A stretch of 64,000 bases of DNA from an uncultured Ruegeria sp. (GCF_947500045.1 NZ_CANMQQ010000001.1:310001-374000); one strand, 5' to 3'; positions 12,555-23,509 are shown, numbered from the stretch's first letter. The notes: a model not told the origin generated them from the letters alone. Translations and numbers: made by a program.

Positions 12555-12616
12555 CTTCATCTGGCCAAAAATACCTCGGGGGAGGCGCAGCTTGCTGCGG
12601 CGGGGGCAGAGCCCCC
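12555..12616 (-). repeat. Intergenic repeat, copy 1 (terminator-like)
   Basis: Read on the minus strand downstream of the aldolase gene: GGGGGC-TCT-GCCCCC stem, a GCAGC-AA-GCTGC stem, then CCTCCCCCGAGG followed by TATTTTTGGCCAGATGAA. The last part is shared with copies at 16651 and 24664. Stem plus T run suggests a terminator for ltaE. Confidence 0.6.
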
Positions 12617-12622
12617 AATCGT

Positions 12623-13657
12623 TCAAAGCAGGGACAAAAACCGGTCGATCTGGTCGGTTCCGATGGCCCAGTCGCAGACCAGGCGGCAGGCCAGCAGTTC
12701 ATCGTTATCTTCGCCCTCCAGCGTATCACCCCATAGGTGATAGATAGCGCCTGCCTCGTGCAGGCGCTTGTGCTGGCTGCGGGGAAAGCCGGCGAATATC
12801 ATATTGGCCTGAGGCTCATGCAGGAATTCTGCCCCAGCTGCGCGCAGCCCCTCTGCCAGCCGCGCAGCATTGGCATTGGCCTTGCGTGCCGATTTTAGCC
12901 ACAGATCATCCTGCAGATAGGCCGCCATCTGAGCAGACAGATACCGATGTTTAGAAAACAGATGCGCCCCGCGTTTGCGCCGCAGCTCGAACTCCCAGGC
13001 TTTGCTTTCGTCAAAGAATATGACCGCCTCGACGCCCAAAAGGCCATTCTTGGTGCCACCAAAACTGACGACATCCACGCCTGCTTTCCAAGTCATCTCT
13101 GCCGGTGAACAATTCAGCGAAACCAGAGCATTGGAGAAGCGGGCACCATCCAGATGCACAGGCAGATCATATGTCTTCGCCACGTCACACAACGCCCGCA
13201 GCTCGGCCAACGAGTAGACTGACCCGCGCTCGGTGACCTGAGTGATCGAGACAGGCCCGCGCTGGGGACCATGCACGCCGCGATTCTCTTCCTGCTGAAT
13301 GGATTTGGTCAATGCTTGGGGGCTCATCTTGTCGCCACCCGGAACTAGCGTCAGTTTTGCACCGCTATAGAATTCTGGCGCGTTGCACTCATCCTCGTGG
13401 ATATGGGCGACGGGTGAGCAGAACACGGTTTCCCACGGTTTGCTCAATGTCGCCAGCGCCAGCGAATTCGCAGCCGTTCCAGTGGCCACAAGATAAACCG
13501 CCGCACCCGGAGCTTCAAAAATACCGCGGATCTGGTCGCGGACTTCGTTCATCAGATGGTCCGCGCCATAAGCCATCTGATAGCCGTGGTTGGCCTCAGT
13601 CAATGCGGCCAGAACCTGGGGGTGAACAGGCCCGGAATTGTCAGAGGCAAAGTACAT
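12623..13657 (-). CDS. ltaE: Low-specificity L-threonine aldolase
   Basis: PLP enzyme cleaving L-threonine/allo-threonine to glycine and acetaldehyde. 344 residues. PLP lysine in SFGGTKNG (K203), PLP-pairing aspartate in HLDGARF (D170), and the N-terminal NSGPVHP. It is the last gene of a minus-strand series: its ATG overlaps the stop of the YcgN-like gene by one base (TGATG). Confidence 0.92.
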   Translation of the reverse strand: MYFASDNSGPVHPQVLAALTEANHGYQMAYGADHLMNEVRDQIRGIFEAPGAAVYLVATGTAANSLALATLSKPWETVFCSPVAHIHEDECNAPEFYSGAKLTLVPGGDKMSPQALTKSIQQEENRGVHGPQRGPVSITQVTERGSVYSLAELRALCDVAKTYDLPVHLDGARFSNALVSLNCSPAEMTWKAGVDVVSFGGTKNGLLGVEAVIFFDESKAWEFELRRKRGAHLFSKHRYLSAQMAAYLQDDLWLKSARKANANAARLAEGLRAAGAEFLHEPQANMIFAGFPRSQHKRLHEAGAIYHLWGDTLEGEDNDELLACRLVCDWAIGTDQIDRFLSLL

Positions 13658-14130
13658 CAGCTCGGCTCCTCAATTATGTAGTCTTCCCATTCTTCCATGG
13701 GTGTTTCGAATTCTGACACGGTGCGCCCCTGAACCGATACTCCGGCGTCATGAACGCTGTTTGGCGTACCAGACAGCAACGGGTGCCAGTCGTAAAGCGG
13801 TTTGCCTTCCCAGAGCAGCCGATAGGCGCAGGTCTGTGGCAACCAATAGGCGTGGCTGTCGATATTTTCGGGTTTCATGACGATGCATTCGGGCACAAAC
13901 TGATGCCGGATATCGTATTGCGTGCATCGACAGGATTCGTCATCCAACAGGCGGCAGGCAACACAAGTCAGTGCAACCTCACCCGTGTCCTCATCTTCCA
14001 GCTTGTTCAAGCAACATTTGCCACAGCCATCGCAAAGGGCTTCCCACTCGCGCTGGTTCATCTTGCGCAGTGGTTTACGCTCCCAGAACCGAGGCGCGAG
14101 ACCTTCACGATCAATCGGGTCCGTTGTCAT
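13657..14130 (-). CDS. YcgN-family cysteine-cluster protein (UPF0260)
   Basis: 157 residues of unknown function. Two cysteine groups are seen: CDGCGKCC and CVACRLLDDESCRC, the signature of the YcgN/UPF0260 family, probably binding zinc or an Fe-S cluster. The start MTTDPIDREG is chosen because it forms an ATGA overlap with the ribF stop; translation is coupled to both neighbours (ribF upstream, ltaE downstream). Confidence 0.88.
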   Translation of the reverse strand: MTTDPIDREGLAPRFWERKPLRKMNQREWEALCDGCGKCCLNKLEDEDTGEVALTCVACRLLDDESCRCTQYDIRHQFVPECIVMKPENIDSHAYWLPQTCAYRLLWEGKPLYDWHPLLSGTPNSVHDAGVSVQGRTVSEFETPMEEWEDYIIEEPS

Positions 14131-15059
14131 GGGTTGGCCAGTATCTTTCGGGCACGCGCGCAATCGGCATCCATCTGCGAGATCAACCCATCGAGGCTGT
14201 CGAATGTCATTTCGGGGCGCAGATAGTCGACCAAACCAACTGACAGCGTGGAACCGTATAGATCGCCCGAGAAATCGAACAGATACGTTTCGATATTTGG
14301 AACCTCTCCATGGAACATCGGTCGCGTTCCGACCGATGCCGCACCGCGATAGCTGCCCTGATGCGGGCCATCCAGAACATCAACCAACACCGCGTAAACA
14401 CCGAACTTCGGAGGGTGCAGCCCTTCTATCGACATATTGGCTGTAGGGAATCCCAATTCACGCCCGCGCTGCTCTCCGCCAACGACCTCGCCTTCGATCC
14501 GGTGCCAATGACCAAGCATTGTCGCTGCATCACGTGGGCGCCCCTCTGAAAGAGCGGTGCGGATCGCGGTTGATGAGACCACATTGTCGGATCGCTCCAT
14601 CAACGGAGCGATCGTAACGCCGAACCCGAATTCCTCGCCGAAGTCGATCAAGTCCTGAGGGGTTCCGCTGCGCCCTTTGCCAAAACAGAAATCAGCACCA
14701 ACGACGATATGAGACAGGCCCAGCCCGTCACATATCACGTTTTTGGCGAAAGCCTCTGGCGACAATCCCGCCAATGCCGCATTGAAAGGCAGCTCATACA
14801 GTTTTCGAACACCCAGTTTTTCCAGCCGGTGCGCCCGGGCATTCCCACGCATCAGGCGAAAGGGCGGTGCATCCGGCGCAAAATACTCGCGCGGATGAGG
14901 TTCAAATGTCATCACCCCTAGCGGAGCGTTGGGTTCAGCATTGCGTGCCAGCTCAATGACGGATTGATGCCCTAGGTGGACACCGTCAAAGTTTCCGATG
15001 GCAACGCTGGCGCCACGATCTTCTGGTTCGATAAACTGGAAGTCACGTATGATCTGCAT
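14127..15059 (-). CDS. ribF: Bifunctional riboflavin kinase / FAD synthetase
   Basis: Converts riboflavin to FMN and FMN to FAD. 310 residues: N-terminal nucleotidyltransferase domain with the GNFDGVHLGH motif and a downstream SSTAIRTALSEGR segment, and C-terminal flavokinase domain starting at GHWHRIEGEVVGGEQRGRELGFPTAN. No FMN riboswitch is apparent upstream. The gene follows the MaoC gene after 60 bases. Confidence 0.96.
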   Translation of the reverse strand: MQIIRDFQFIEPEDRGASVAIGNFDGVHLGHQSVIELARNAEPNAPLGVMTFEPHPREYFAPDAPPFRLMRGNARAHRLEKLGVRKLYELPFNAALAGLSPEAFAKNVICDGLGLSHIVVGADFCFGKGRSGTPQDLIDFGEEFGFGVTIAPLMERSDNVVSSTAIRTALSEGRPRDAATMLGHWHRIEGEVVGGEQRGRELGFPTANMSIEGLHPPKFGVYAVLVDVLDGPHQGSYRGAASVGTRPMFHGEVPNIETYLFDFSGDLYGSTLSVGLVDYLRPEMTFDSLDGLISQMDADCARARKILANP

Positions 15060-15119
15060 GAGGATTGCCTAGCGGGACTGCCCGTCAGGTTCAAGCCGCA
15101 GATCGGTCCGGATACGTGA

Positions 15120-15563
15120 TCAATCGAACTTGCGACTGGGCGCCAGCACCATGGCTTCCCCCACCAGCACCTTCTTCCCGTCGACTGCGCAGTGGCAATC
15201 AAGCTTGACCCGGCGTTTGGCAAAATCGATATCGATCACTTTTACCTCGGCATAGACCATGTCGCCCGGACGCACCGGAGCCAGAAATTTGAGCGATTGG
15301 CCCATATAGACAGTCCCGTGGCCAGGCAATTGCTCTCCGATCACGGCAGAGATCAGGCCTGCGGTCAGCATGCCATGCGCAATGCGGCCTTCGAATATCG
15401 TATCGCGGGCATAATCATCATCCAGATGAACCGGATTGCGGTCGGTCGAGACCTGGGCAAACATCTCGATATCTTCATCAGTCACCACTTTGCGCAGGTG
15501 TCGTGACATCCCCATTTCGATGTCTTCGATGCAAATGGTTCCGCGCGGAAGGTTATCCAACAT
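15120..15563 (-). CDS. MaoC-family hot-dog dehydratase
   Basis: 147 residues, single MaoC-like hot-dog domain, predicted (R)-specific enoyl hydratase/dehydratase on acyl thioesters. The motif FAQVSTDRNPVHLDDDYARD followed by GRIAHGMLTAGLISAVIG gives the catalytic Asp/His pair. The start MLDNLPRGT is preferred over an ATG 21 bases upstream. It sits between the HAD phosphatase and ribF genes, an order common in Rhodobacteraceae. Confidence 0.88.
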   Translation of the reverse strand: MLDNLPRGTICIEDIEMGMSRHLRKVVTDEDIEMFAQVSTDRNPVHLDDDYARDTIFEGRIAHGMLTAGLISAVIGEQLPGHGTVYMGQSLKFLAPVRPGDMVYAEVKVIDIDFAKRRVKLDCHCAVDGKKVLVGEAMVLAPSRKFD

Positions 15564-15663
15564 GTTGCCCTCACTTGAGATCAAAAGAGCAACAAAAAAT
15601 CATCATCAGCCGCTCACCGGCAACTTTATTACTTTGCAGGCGCAGAAAATCAAGCCTTTTTTA

Positions 15664-16539
15664 CTATCTCAATCGACCAATCGAGAAGGTGGGGCTGATT
15701 TGTTCTTTCTCATTATGGGCCTTCAAGGCGACTTCATCAGGATGATGCGTGGTTTTGGTCTCTGAGGCCGCCAAGCCACCCGTGATGAACAAGGTATCAA
15801 TGCCTTCACCCATGCCACCTGCAATGTCCGTTTGTGGTCCGTCACCAATGGCCAGAATCTCAGAATCGGACACGTCAACCTCAATCGCTTGCAACCTGCG
15901 CTGCGCCAGATCGTAGATTGGCGGATGTGGTTTGCCAAAATACAGGCTTTCGCCCCCCATTTCTGTATAAAGCCGGGCCAGCGCACCAGCGCACCATTCG
16001 CGCGTTTCCCCGCGATCCACGACGATATCAGGATTGGCGCAAAGCAGCTTCAGCCCCTTCTGCTTGGCGTAAAGAAAGTCGGGTCGATTTACATCCGGGT
16101 CCGCCATCGGATCAAACGGGCCGCAACACGCGATGCCTTCGGCCTCGTCCAACGCGACGCGTTCAATGTGGATCGGATGTTCCAAAAGCTTCAGAGGTTC
16201 AAAGAACTCGGCGTCGCGTTGCCATTCCCCCATGAAATAGACCTTTTCGCCAACGGCCCCGCGAAACATCGCGGAACGGGCGGAATCGCCGCTGGTTGCG
16301 ATGGTGTCATAGGCGTCCGCAGGTACATTGAACTGTGAAAGTTGCACAGCAACACCGGCCCGCGGTTTTGGCGAATTGGTGACAAGAACAACAGTGCCGC
16401 CCTTCTGGCGATAAGCTTGCAGCGCGGCTACGGCCTCGGGATAGGCGGTAATCCCGTTGTGGACGCATCCCCACAAATCTACAAACAACGCTTTGTAACG
16501 GTCAGAGATTTCGGCAAGTGAAGAAACGATTTGGGTCAT
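15664..16539 (-). CDS. TIGR01459-family HAD hydrolase (NagD-like)
   Basis: 291-residue HAD phosphatase. Motif I FVDLWGCVHNG (nucleophile Asp, with the family's WG instead of the usual DG), motif II LVTNSPKPR, and motif IV IGDGPQTDIAGG with a C2 cap between. Substrate unknown. Preferred start MTQIVSSLAE at 16539. Confidence 0.88.
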   Translation of the reverse strand: MTQIVSSLAEISDRYKALFVDLWGCVHNGITAYPEAVAALQAYRQKGGTVVLVTNSPKPRAGVAVQLSQFNVPADAYDTIATSGDSARSAMFRGAVGEKVYFMGEWQRDAEFFEPLKLLEHPIHIERVALDEAEGIACCGPFDPMADPDVNRPDFLYAKQKGLKLLCANPDIVVDRGETREWCAGALARLYTEMGGESLYFGKPHPPIYDLAQRRLQAIEVDVSDSEILAIGDGPQTDIAGGMGEGIDTLFITGGLAASETKTTHHPDEVALKAHNEKEQISPTFSIGRLR

Positions 16540-16650
16540 GGCGCGCCTTGTGAAGCATGGGGTGCAAGATACCAAACCCTATGGCAGAGCCCGGTCAGAT
16601 TTGCCAGAGGTGCAACTCCGTGCGCGCCAACCCAAAACCAGTGCCCCTTG

Positions 16651-16697
16651 TTCATCTGGCTCAAAATACCTCGGAGCGCGAGGCAGAGCCTCGCAAA
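16651..16697 (-). repeat. Intergenic repeat, copy 2 (terminator-like)
   Basis: Minus-strand reading after the pyrophosphatase gene: GCGAGGC-TCT-GCCTCGC stem, then CCTCG / CGAGG arms followed by TATTTTGAGCCAGATGAA. The stem sequence differs from copy 1 but pairing is kept and the TCT loop is the same. Confidence 0.6.
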
Positions 16698-16722
16698 AAG
16701 AATGGCGCCCGGATCGGGCGCC
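16697..16722 (-). terminator. Rho-independent terminator of ppaC
   Basis: GGCGCCCG / CGGGCGCC stem (16704-16711, 16715-16722), followed on the minus strand by ATTCTTTTT. It lies 14 bases after the pyrophosphatase stop. Confidence 0.8.
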
Positions 16723-16735
16723 TTCTGCAATCATA

Positions 16736-17656
16736 TCAGACCTTGAGGTTTGGAATGATCTGCTTTTTCCGGCTCATGATCCCCGGCAATACAACCGTGT
16801 CACCGTCGATCGTTGCGCCAAAGCTCTTCTCGGCCACGCCTTTGACCTGATCGTTTGGAACCAGCAGCGTTGCCTCCTCGTTCAGAATGTCGACAACAAA
16901 CAACAAGACCTGGTCAACGCCGTCTTCCTTGGCCACATCAACCATCGACGATGCGATGCTGGCCTTGCGATCTAGAACTACACCAGGTGCTGTGGTTTCC
17001 AAGACAGAGACACGGAACTTGGTCCCGTCGACTTCGTACTCTTTGCTGTCCATCCGGATCAGTTCGGCATCCGAGAAGGATGACACATCCGATTTGGCCG
17101 CAAACATGTCAGCCGCGTAGGCCGAGACATCCAACCCCAGATCAGCAGCCAGTCTCTCGGCCACGGCCCGGTCATGTGCGGTGGTGGTGGGTGAGCGGAA
17201 CTCCAGCGTATCTGAAAGGATGCAGGTCAGCGCCGCACCTTTGATCGCGTCGGGCATCTTGGCTGCTTCATCACCGATCAGGTCGACCATGATGGTCGCC
17301 GTACAGGCCAGCGGGCGTACGGTGATATCGATGGGGCCTTTGGTTTCAAGGCCACCAACCAGCTTGTGGTGGTCGATGATGGCACGAATATCGGCGCTGT
17401 TGATGCTTGGGGGCAGTTCGGCCGGGTTATTGGTGTCGACGATGACAACGGGCGCACCCTCGGCCACATCTTCGATGATCTGCGGTTTGGGCAGATCCCA
17501 GCGCTTTAGCATAAAGGCGGCCTCGGTGTTGGGCTCGCCCAGCAACACGGGCTTTGCCTGTTCACCTTTCACTTCGTTCAGATACCACGACCACAGGATC
17601 GGAGAACCCGTGGAGTCGGTGTCGGGAGATTTGTGGCCAAATACAAGCGTTGTCAT
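16736..17656 (-). CDS. ppaC: Manganese-dependent inorganic pyrophosphatase
   Basis: DHH-family (family II) pyrophosphatase, 306 residues, which hydrolyses PPi in the cytoplasm. N-terminal GHKSPDTDS and the DHH motif IIDHHK provide the metal ligands; the C-terminal DHHA2 domain ends with the SRKKQIIP substrate-binding motif. Start MTTLVFGHKS; a longer frame upstream is unsupported. Family II enzymes are less common in alphaproteobacteria than the family I enzyme, but are regular in Rhodobacteraceae. Confidence 0.95.
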   Translation of the reverse strand: MTTLVFGHKSPDTDSTGSPILWSWYLNEVKGEQAKPVLLGEPNTEAAFMLKRWDLPKPQIIEDVAEGAPVVIVDTNNPAELPPSINSADIRAIIDHHKLVGGLETKGPIDITVRPLACTATIMVDLIGDEAAKMPDAIKGAALTCILSDTLEFRSPTTTAHDRAVAERLAADLGLDVSAYAADMFAAKSDVSSFSDAELIRMDSKEYEVDGTKFRVSVLETTAPGVVLDRKASIASSMVDVAKEDGVDQVLLFVVDILNEEATLLVPNDQVKGVAEKSFGATIDGDTVVLPGIMSRKKQIIPNLKV

Positions 17657-17755
17657 GTTTCGTATCCTGAGGAATAAGATTTTGCGCGCCTTATAGGGCG
17701 GTGAAACCGGGTTGTCACCCGCCAGCAACCACGCTGCGACCCTTGGTCTGAAATC

Positions 17756-18736
17756 CTAGAAGTCAGCCCGCTCCAATGTATATCCCGCCTGCTGCAACTG
17801 GTTTAGAAGCCCGTGATCGTTGCTCAAGTGACCAGCCCCGACAGCTATAACGGCGGTCTGATCTTTTAGTTCTAGAATCTTCTCCATCCAGTTCGCGTTG
17901 CGTTGCACCAGAAGTTGATCCTCAAAACTCTGCCATTCGGCGTCAAATTCCTCGGGTGTCAGACCAGAGGCCTCAAGCCCTTGTATCTTTGCGAGCTCCA
18001 AAATCGCGGCGTGCTGCTCATCGATATAAGCATTTGCCATGGTGATCATCTGATCATCGCCCGCCTGCAACGCCCCGGCCAATCGTGTCAGAGAGGCCAC
18101 TTGTTCCTCAAGCGTGTGACTGTCGAACATGGCGATCAGCTCATCGATCCGTTCCAGCGAAAACTGTGGAATGTCATGTTCGACGGCCAGTTCGGTCAGG
18201 CGTGCATCCATTCCGCGATCAAAGTCAGGTGTGGTCATCAGGCAGGGAGGGATGCCAAGCAGCATGCTTAGGAACCAAGGACGCATCTTGGCGGCCATCC
18301 AGCTTGGAATGCCTCGCTCGGCCAGAGTTGCCGACAGTGCCGACCAATCTTCCTCGGGCATCAGATCAACCAAAGTTGGGCCAGAGGTGATCAGAACAGG
18401 GCTGAAATCTTTGGCCAGGTCTTTTTCGAACGCGTCCATTTCGGTCTTCGTAACCTCGAAATAGAACGCGTCGGCCTGGCTCAGTACGGGTGCCAGGCGA
18501 TCAACCACTGGCCCCATACGCACGTCGTTTGTGTGCAAAGTGCCGATCAGGTGCAGGACGGTCCCGTTCTTTGTGGCGATCCAGTGGTTGCCTTCCGGAA
18601 AGGCAATGTCACCAAGCGTCTTGTCCAGTGCAGCTTGATCTTCGGGCGACAGGTCCCGCCTCAGATCCCGCCCTTCACAGGCTGCATGGGCCGTCAGCGG
18701 AAGCAACAGGCAGAGAAAAAGGCTAAGCAGGCGCAT
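17756..18736 (-). CDS. TraB/GumN-family protein, secreted
   Basis: 326 residues beginning with a clear signal peptide (MRLLSLFLCLLLPLTAHA, then mature AC). The TraB/GumN family carries two GX2H-like motifs: here HLIGTLHTND near the N-terminus and VGAGHLSNDHGLLNQLQQAG at the C-terminus. Members are related to Tiki metalloproteases; activity in bacteria is unproven. The signal peptide decides the start at 18736 rather than the ATG 63 bases upstream. Confidence 0.85.
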   Translation of the reverse strand: MRLLSLFLCLLLPLTAHAACEGRDLRRDLSPEDQAALDKTLGDIAFPEGNHWIATKNGTVLHLIGTLHTNDVRMGPVVDRLAPVLSQADAFYFEVTKTEMDAFEKDLAKDFSPVLITSGPTLVDLMPEEDWSALSATLAERGIPSWMAAKMRPWFLSMLLGIPPCLMTTPDFDRGMDARLTELAVEHDIPQFSLERIDELIAMFDSHTLEEQVASLTRLAGALQAGDDQMITMANAYIDEQHAAILELAKIQGLEASGLTPEEFDAEWQSFEDQLLVQRNANWMEKILELKDQTAVIAVGAGHLSNDHGLLNQLQQAGYTLERADF

Positions 18737-18857
18737 GGGAATCCTTCCGGGGCTTGCAAACATGCCCAAGTCATACCCTTGGTGTTTGACAAGGCGCAAT
18801 GTCGTTTGTTTTCAAACGGCGGCTGGCAATCCCTGCGAAACCGCATAGCATGACCTC

Positions 18858-19550
18858 ATGAAGCTTGAGCAAGACCTGTATCCTCCGATCAAAGCCTTGT
18901 TGGAACGTCTGGGCTATACCGTCAAAGGTGAGGTTGGTGTTGTTGATATTGTGGCCTTGCGCGATGGGCAGGAACCCGTGATCGTTGAACTCAAACTGCG
19001 CTTCAGTCTTGCGCTGTTCCATCAGGCCATCACGCGCCTGAAAGTGACTGATCAGGTCTACATAGGAGTCTGTAAACCTACGGGCCGAACCGCCCGACGG
19101 GCCCTGAAAGACAATCTGGCGCTGTGTCGTCGTCTGGGGTTAGGATTGATTACCGTGCGGTCAGACGGAACGGTCGAGGTTCAATGCGATCCCGGCCCGT
19201 ATGCTCCGCGAAAGGATAAGGTCAAGACCAAGCGTTTATTGCGCGAATTTGAAAGGTTGCAAGGCGATCCGAATGCAGGCGGTGCCACCCGACATGGTAT
19301 TGTAACGGCCTACCGGCAGGATGCGCTTAAATGCGCGGCACATCTGGCAGAGTTCGGAGCAGCCAAAGGGGGCGATGTCGCGAAAGCCACCGGAGTTAGC
19401 GCGGCGACCCGCCTGATGTATGACAATCACTACGGCTGGTTTGAAAAGGTCGAGAAGGGTATCTATGCCCTGACCGAGGCGGGCCGGGAGGGCCTGAAAC
19501 ATTGGGCCTATAGCTGGGAACAGCCAACTCAGACACCTCGTTCCAGCTAA
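18858..19550 (+). CDS. DUF2161 protein (PD-(D/E)XK-like)
   Basis: 230 residues. Databases often call this family a putative phosphodiesterase. The N-terminal half shows D30 in VVDIVAL and E44-L-K46 in VIVELKLRF, a D-x13-ExK arrangement of the PD-(D/E)XK nuclease fold. The C-terminal half (about 165-225) looks like a winged helix (DVAKATGVSAATRLMYDNHYGWFEKVEKGIYALTEAGREGL pattern). This suggests a DNA-related role, which is inference. Divergent from the TraB-like gene. Confidence 0.75.
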   Translation: MKLEQDLYPPIKALLERLGYTVKGEVGVVDIVALRDGQEPVIVELKLRFSLALFHQAITRLKVTDQVYIGVCKPTGRTARRALKDNLALCRRLGLGLITVRSDGTVEVQCDPGPYAPRKDKVKTKRLLREFERLQGDPNAGGATRHGIVTAYRQDALKCAAHLAEFGAAKGGDVAKATGVSAATRLMYDNHYGWFEKVEKGIYALTEAGREGLKHWAYSWEQPTQTPRSS

Positions 19551-19587
19551 TCCTTCGCATCGTGCCAAAAAAAACTTTCACATATTA

Positions 19588-19616
19588 TTGACTCGCTACC
19601 TGTGACCCCCTAGCTA
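19588..19616 (+). promoter_or_regulatory. Promoter of groESL
   Basis: TTGACT and TAGCTA hexamers with a 17-base spacer; the CIRCE element starts 8 bases downstream. A CCCCC run just before the -10 may also suit a heat-shock sigma factor. Confidence 0.6.
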
Positions 19617-19623
19617 TGCGTCG

Positions 19624-19650
19624 TTATCACTCATGAGACTCGAGTGCTAA
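19624..19650 (+). promoter_or_regulatory. CIRCE operator (HrcA binding site)
   Basis: TTATCACTC-N9-GAGTGCTAA, one mismatch from the consensus TTAGCACTC-N9-GAGTGCTAA. It lies at the presumed transcription start of groESL, so HrcA would repress the operon until heat stress. Confidence 0.92.
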
Positions 19651-19652
19651 CG

Positions 19653-19670
19653 CCTCGCCAGTCGGCGAGG
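19653..19670 (+). promoter_or_regulatory. Hairpin in the groES leader
   Basis: Perfect 7-bp stem CCTCGCC / GGCGAGG with an AGTC loop directly after CIRCE. It may stabilise the leader; no T run follows, so it is not a terminator. Confidence 0.5.
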
Positions 19671-19706
19671 GAGGATAACAAACTTTGAGCCCAAGGAGCT
19701 GCAAAG

Positions 19707-19994
19707 ATGGCATTGAAACCGCTTCATGACCGCGTGCTGGTTCGTCGTACCGAAAGCGACGAAAAAACCGCAGGTGGACTGATCATTCCCGATAGCGCAA
19801 AAGAAAAGCCCAGCGAAGGCGAAGTCGTTGCAACCGGCGAAGGCGCACGCAAGGACAGCGGCGAACTGATCGCAATGGCTGTAAAATCTGGCGACAAGAT
19901 CCTGTTCGGCAAATGGTCGGGCACCGAGGTTCAGGTCAACGGCGAAGAGCTGCTGATGATGAAAGAAAGCGACATCATGGGGATCATCGAGTAA
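19707..19994 (+). CDS. groES: Co-chaperonin GroES
   Basis: Heptameric lid of the GroEL folding chamber. 95 residues, full length, with the N-terminal [12 protein letters not shown] and the mobile-loop region [11 protein letters not shown]. The ribosome site is AAGGAG at 19693-19698. First gene of groESL under HrcA control. Confidence 0.98.
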   Translation: MALKPLHDRVLVRRTESDEKTAGGLIIPDSAKEKPSEGEVVATGEGARKDSGELIAMAVKSGDKILFGKWSGTEVQVNGEELLMMKESDIMGIIE

Positions 19995-20012
19995 GCCGCG
20001 TGCTTTCTCTGA

Positions 20013-21692
<1,680 letters not shown>

Positions 21693-21717
21693 GCTGCTTA
21701 AGCTTTAGTACCTATAG

Positions 21718-21744
21718 CGGGGTCGCCTTTGGGCGGCCCCGTTT
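21718..21744 (+). terminator. Terminator of groESL
   Basis: GGGGTCGCC / GGCGGCCCC type stem (one G-T pair) followed by GTTTCC, about 25 bases after the groEL stop. Confidence 0.7.
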
Positions 21745-21845
21745 CCGTTGGAGCGCTCGCTATGTGGCCGATAGAGTTTTCACTGAAAATGAAGCGCAGA
21801 CTTTGCATCCGAACGTGAGTGTGCAATCCCAACCTGATCCGCTAG

Positions 21846-22697
21846 ATGTTTGATATGCGACTGTTTCTTTTAACCGCTCTGACCATGTGTGCCTTTGCGG
21901 CGAATTCGATCCTGAATCGGCTGGCCATCGATGGCGGTGCCAGTGATCCTGCGGGATTTGCGATCATTCGGGTGTTGTCAGGTGCGTTGGTTTTGGTTGC
22001 GCTGGTTTTTTTGCGGGGTGACGCGATCCCTGTGTTCAGTCGTCGACGCGTCGTTGGCGCGGGATCCTTGTCACTCTACATGGTGGGGTTTTCGGCTGCG
22101 TATCTAACACTCGATGCAGGGCTTGGCGCGTTGATCCTGTTTGGCGTCGTGCAGATTACTATGTTTGCGATTGGAGCGGTGTCGGGTTCCGCGCCCACGT
22201 GGCGACAGGTTTCAGGTGCCGGTATCGCGCTGGGGGGCTTGGCGTTTGTTCTTTGGCCCACCGAGGCACTGCAGATTGATCCAAGAGGGGTCAGCCTGAT
22301 GACGGCTGCCGGGATCGGATGGGCAATCTATTCTATCGTAGGACGATCTGAACCCGATGCTTTGTCGGGAACGGCTGCAAATTTCATAGTTGCATTGCCC
22401 GTTACAGGATTGTCCCTGTTGGCGTTTGGCATTGATTGGCAGATGTCTTTATTTGGCTATGCATTGGCTGCTCTATCCGGGGGTGTAACGTCCGGTTTGG
22501 GCTATGCGCTGTGGTACCGTGTCGTGCCGCAGCTTTCGCCAGCCATAGCCGCGATCGTGCAGCTCAGCGTGCCGGTCATTGCCATTGCAGCAGGGGTTTT
22601 CCTGCTGGCTGAGGTCGCAAGCCTGCGGTTGTTGCTGGGCGCTGGCTTTGTTCTGGGCGGCATTGCGTTGGCCGTGATGCGCCGAGGCCGTGGCTAG
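21846..22697 (+). CDS. EamA-family (DMT superfamily) transporter
   Basis: 283 residues with about ten hydrophobic segments and two EamA halves; N-terminal FAANSILNRLAI and GASDPAGFAIIRVLSGA match the family. It is an inner-membrane exporter or importer of small metabolites; the substrate cannot be inferred. The start may be ATG 21846 or 21855; no good ribosome site distinguishes them. Confidence 0.85.
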   Translation: MFDMRLFLLTALTMCAFAANSILNRLAIDGGASDPAGFAIIRVLSGALVLVALVFLRGDAIPVFSRRRVVGAGSLSLYMVGFSAAYLTLDAGLGALILFGVVQITMFAIGAVSGSAPTWRQVSGAGIALGGLAFVLWPTEALQIDPRGVSLMTAAGIGWAIYSIVGRSEPDALSGTAANFIVALPVTGLSLLAFGIDWQMSLFGYALAALSGGVTSGLGYALWYRVVPQLSPAIAAIVQLSVPVIAIAAGVFLLAEVASLRLLLGAGFVLGGIALAVMRRGRG

Positions 22698-22735
22698 GGG
22701 TTCCCTCGGCTTAGGTTAGGTCTTATTTGGCGGGT

Positions 22736-23509
22736 ATGAAGTTTCTTGCAGCCCTCTTTCTGTGCCTCGCGCCCGCAGTTACCCACGCAAAATGCGTTGT
22801 CCTGCTTCACGGTCTTGCGCGTACTGAAGCCTCGTTCACCGTCATGGAGCAGCTTTTTCATGCCCATGACTATACGGTTGTGCGGCCCGGTTACCCCTCG
22901 ACCGACTTGCCAATACCGGAACTTGCCGACCAAACACTGCCCGATGCCTTTGCAGCCTGCGGCGATGACACGGTGAATGTCGTGGCCCATTCGATGGGCG
23001 GTATTTTGCTTCGATATTGGTTGCAGAATAACGATCCTGAGAATTTGGGGCGCGTCGTGATGCTTGGCCCCCCAAATCAGGGCAGCCAGCTGGTGGACGA
23101 GCTTGGGGCCTGGGAAGTATTCGGCCTACTGAACGGCCCAGCCGGGTTGGCATTGGGTACGGGCCCCGAAGGTATTCCGCGCCGCTTACCGCCTGTGGAT
23201 TTTGATCTTGGAGTAATCGCGGGCGAAAACTCGTTGAACCCGTTATTCTCGTCTCTGATCGATGGGCCGGACGATGGAAAGGTATCGATTGAGAGCACCA
23301 AGGTTGACGGTATGTCGGATCACATCGTCCTGCCGGTGACGCATACGTTTATGATGAACAACCCACGTGTCATGGCGCAGACCCTGCATTTCATCGAGTT
23401 TGGGCAATTCGACCCCCAGATAACCTGGCTGGACGGGGTGACGGATATCATCGATCAGATCTGCTTGGGGGAAGACTGCTCGGAACCCGACTCGGAGCCT
23501 ACGCGATGA
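22736..23509 (+). CDS. Secreted alpha/beta hydrolase (lipase-like)
   Basis: 257 residues with a signal peptide ([18 protein letters not shown]) and an alpha/beta hydrolase core: oxyanion segment [11 protein letters not shown], nucleophile elbow VAHSMGG, and a probable catalytic His in [18 protein letters not shown]. It resembles periplasmic triacylglycerol-lipase-like proteins. The signal peptide fixes the ATG at 22736. Its stop overlaps the phnM start by ATGA, so the two are translated together. Confidence 0.82.
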   Translation: MKFLAALFLCLAPAVTHAKCVVLLHGLARTEASFTVMEQLFHAHDYTVVRPGYPSTDLPIPELADQTLPDAFAACGDDTVNVVAHSMGGILLRYWLQNNDPENLGRVVMLGPPNQGSQLVDELGAWEVFGLLNGPAGLALGTGPEGIPRRLPPVDFDLGVIAGENSLNPLFSSLIDGPDDGKVSIESTKVDGMSDHIVLPVTHTFMMNNPRVMAQTLHFIEFGQFDPQITWLDGVTDIIDQICLGEDCSEPDSEPTR

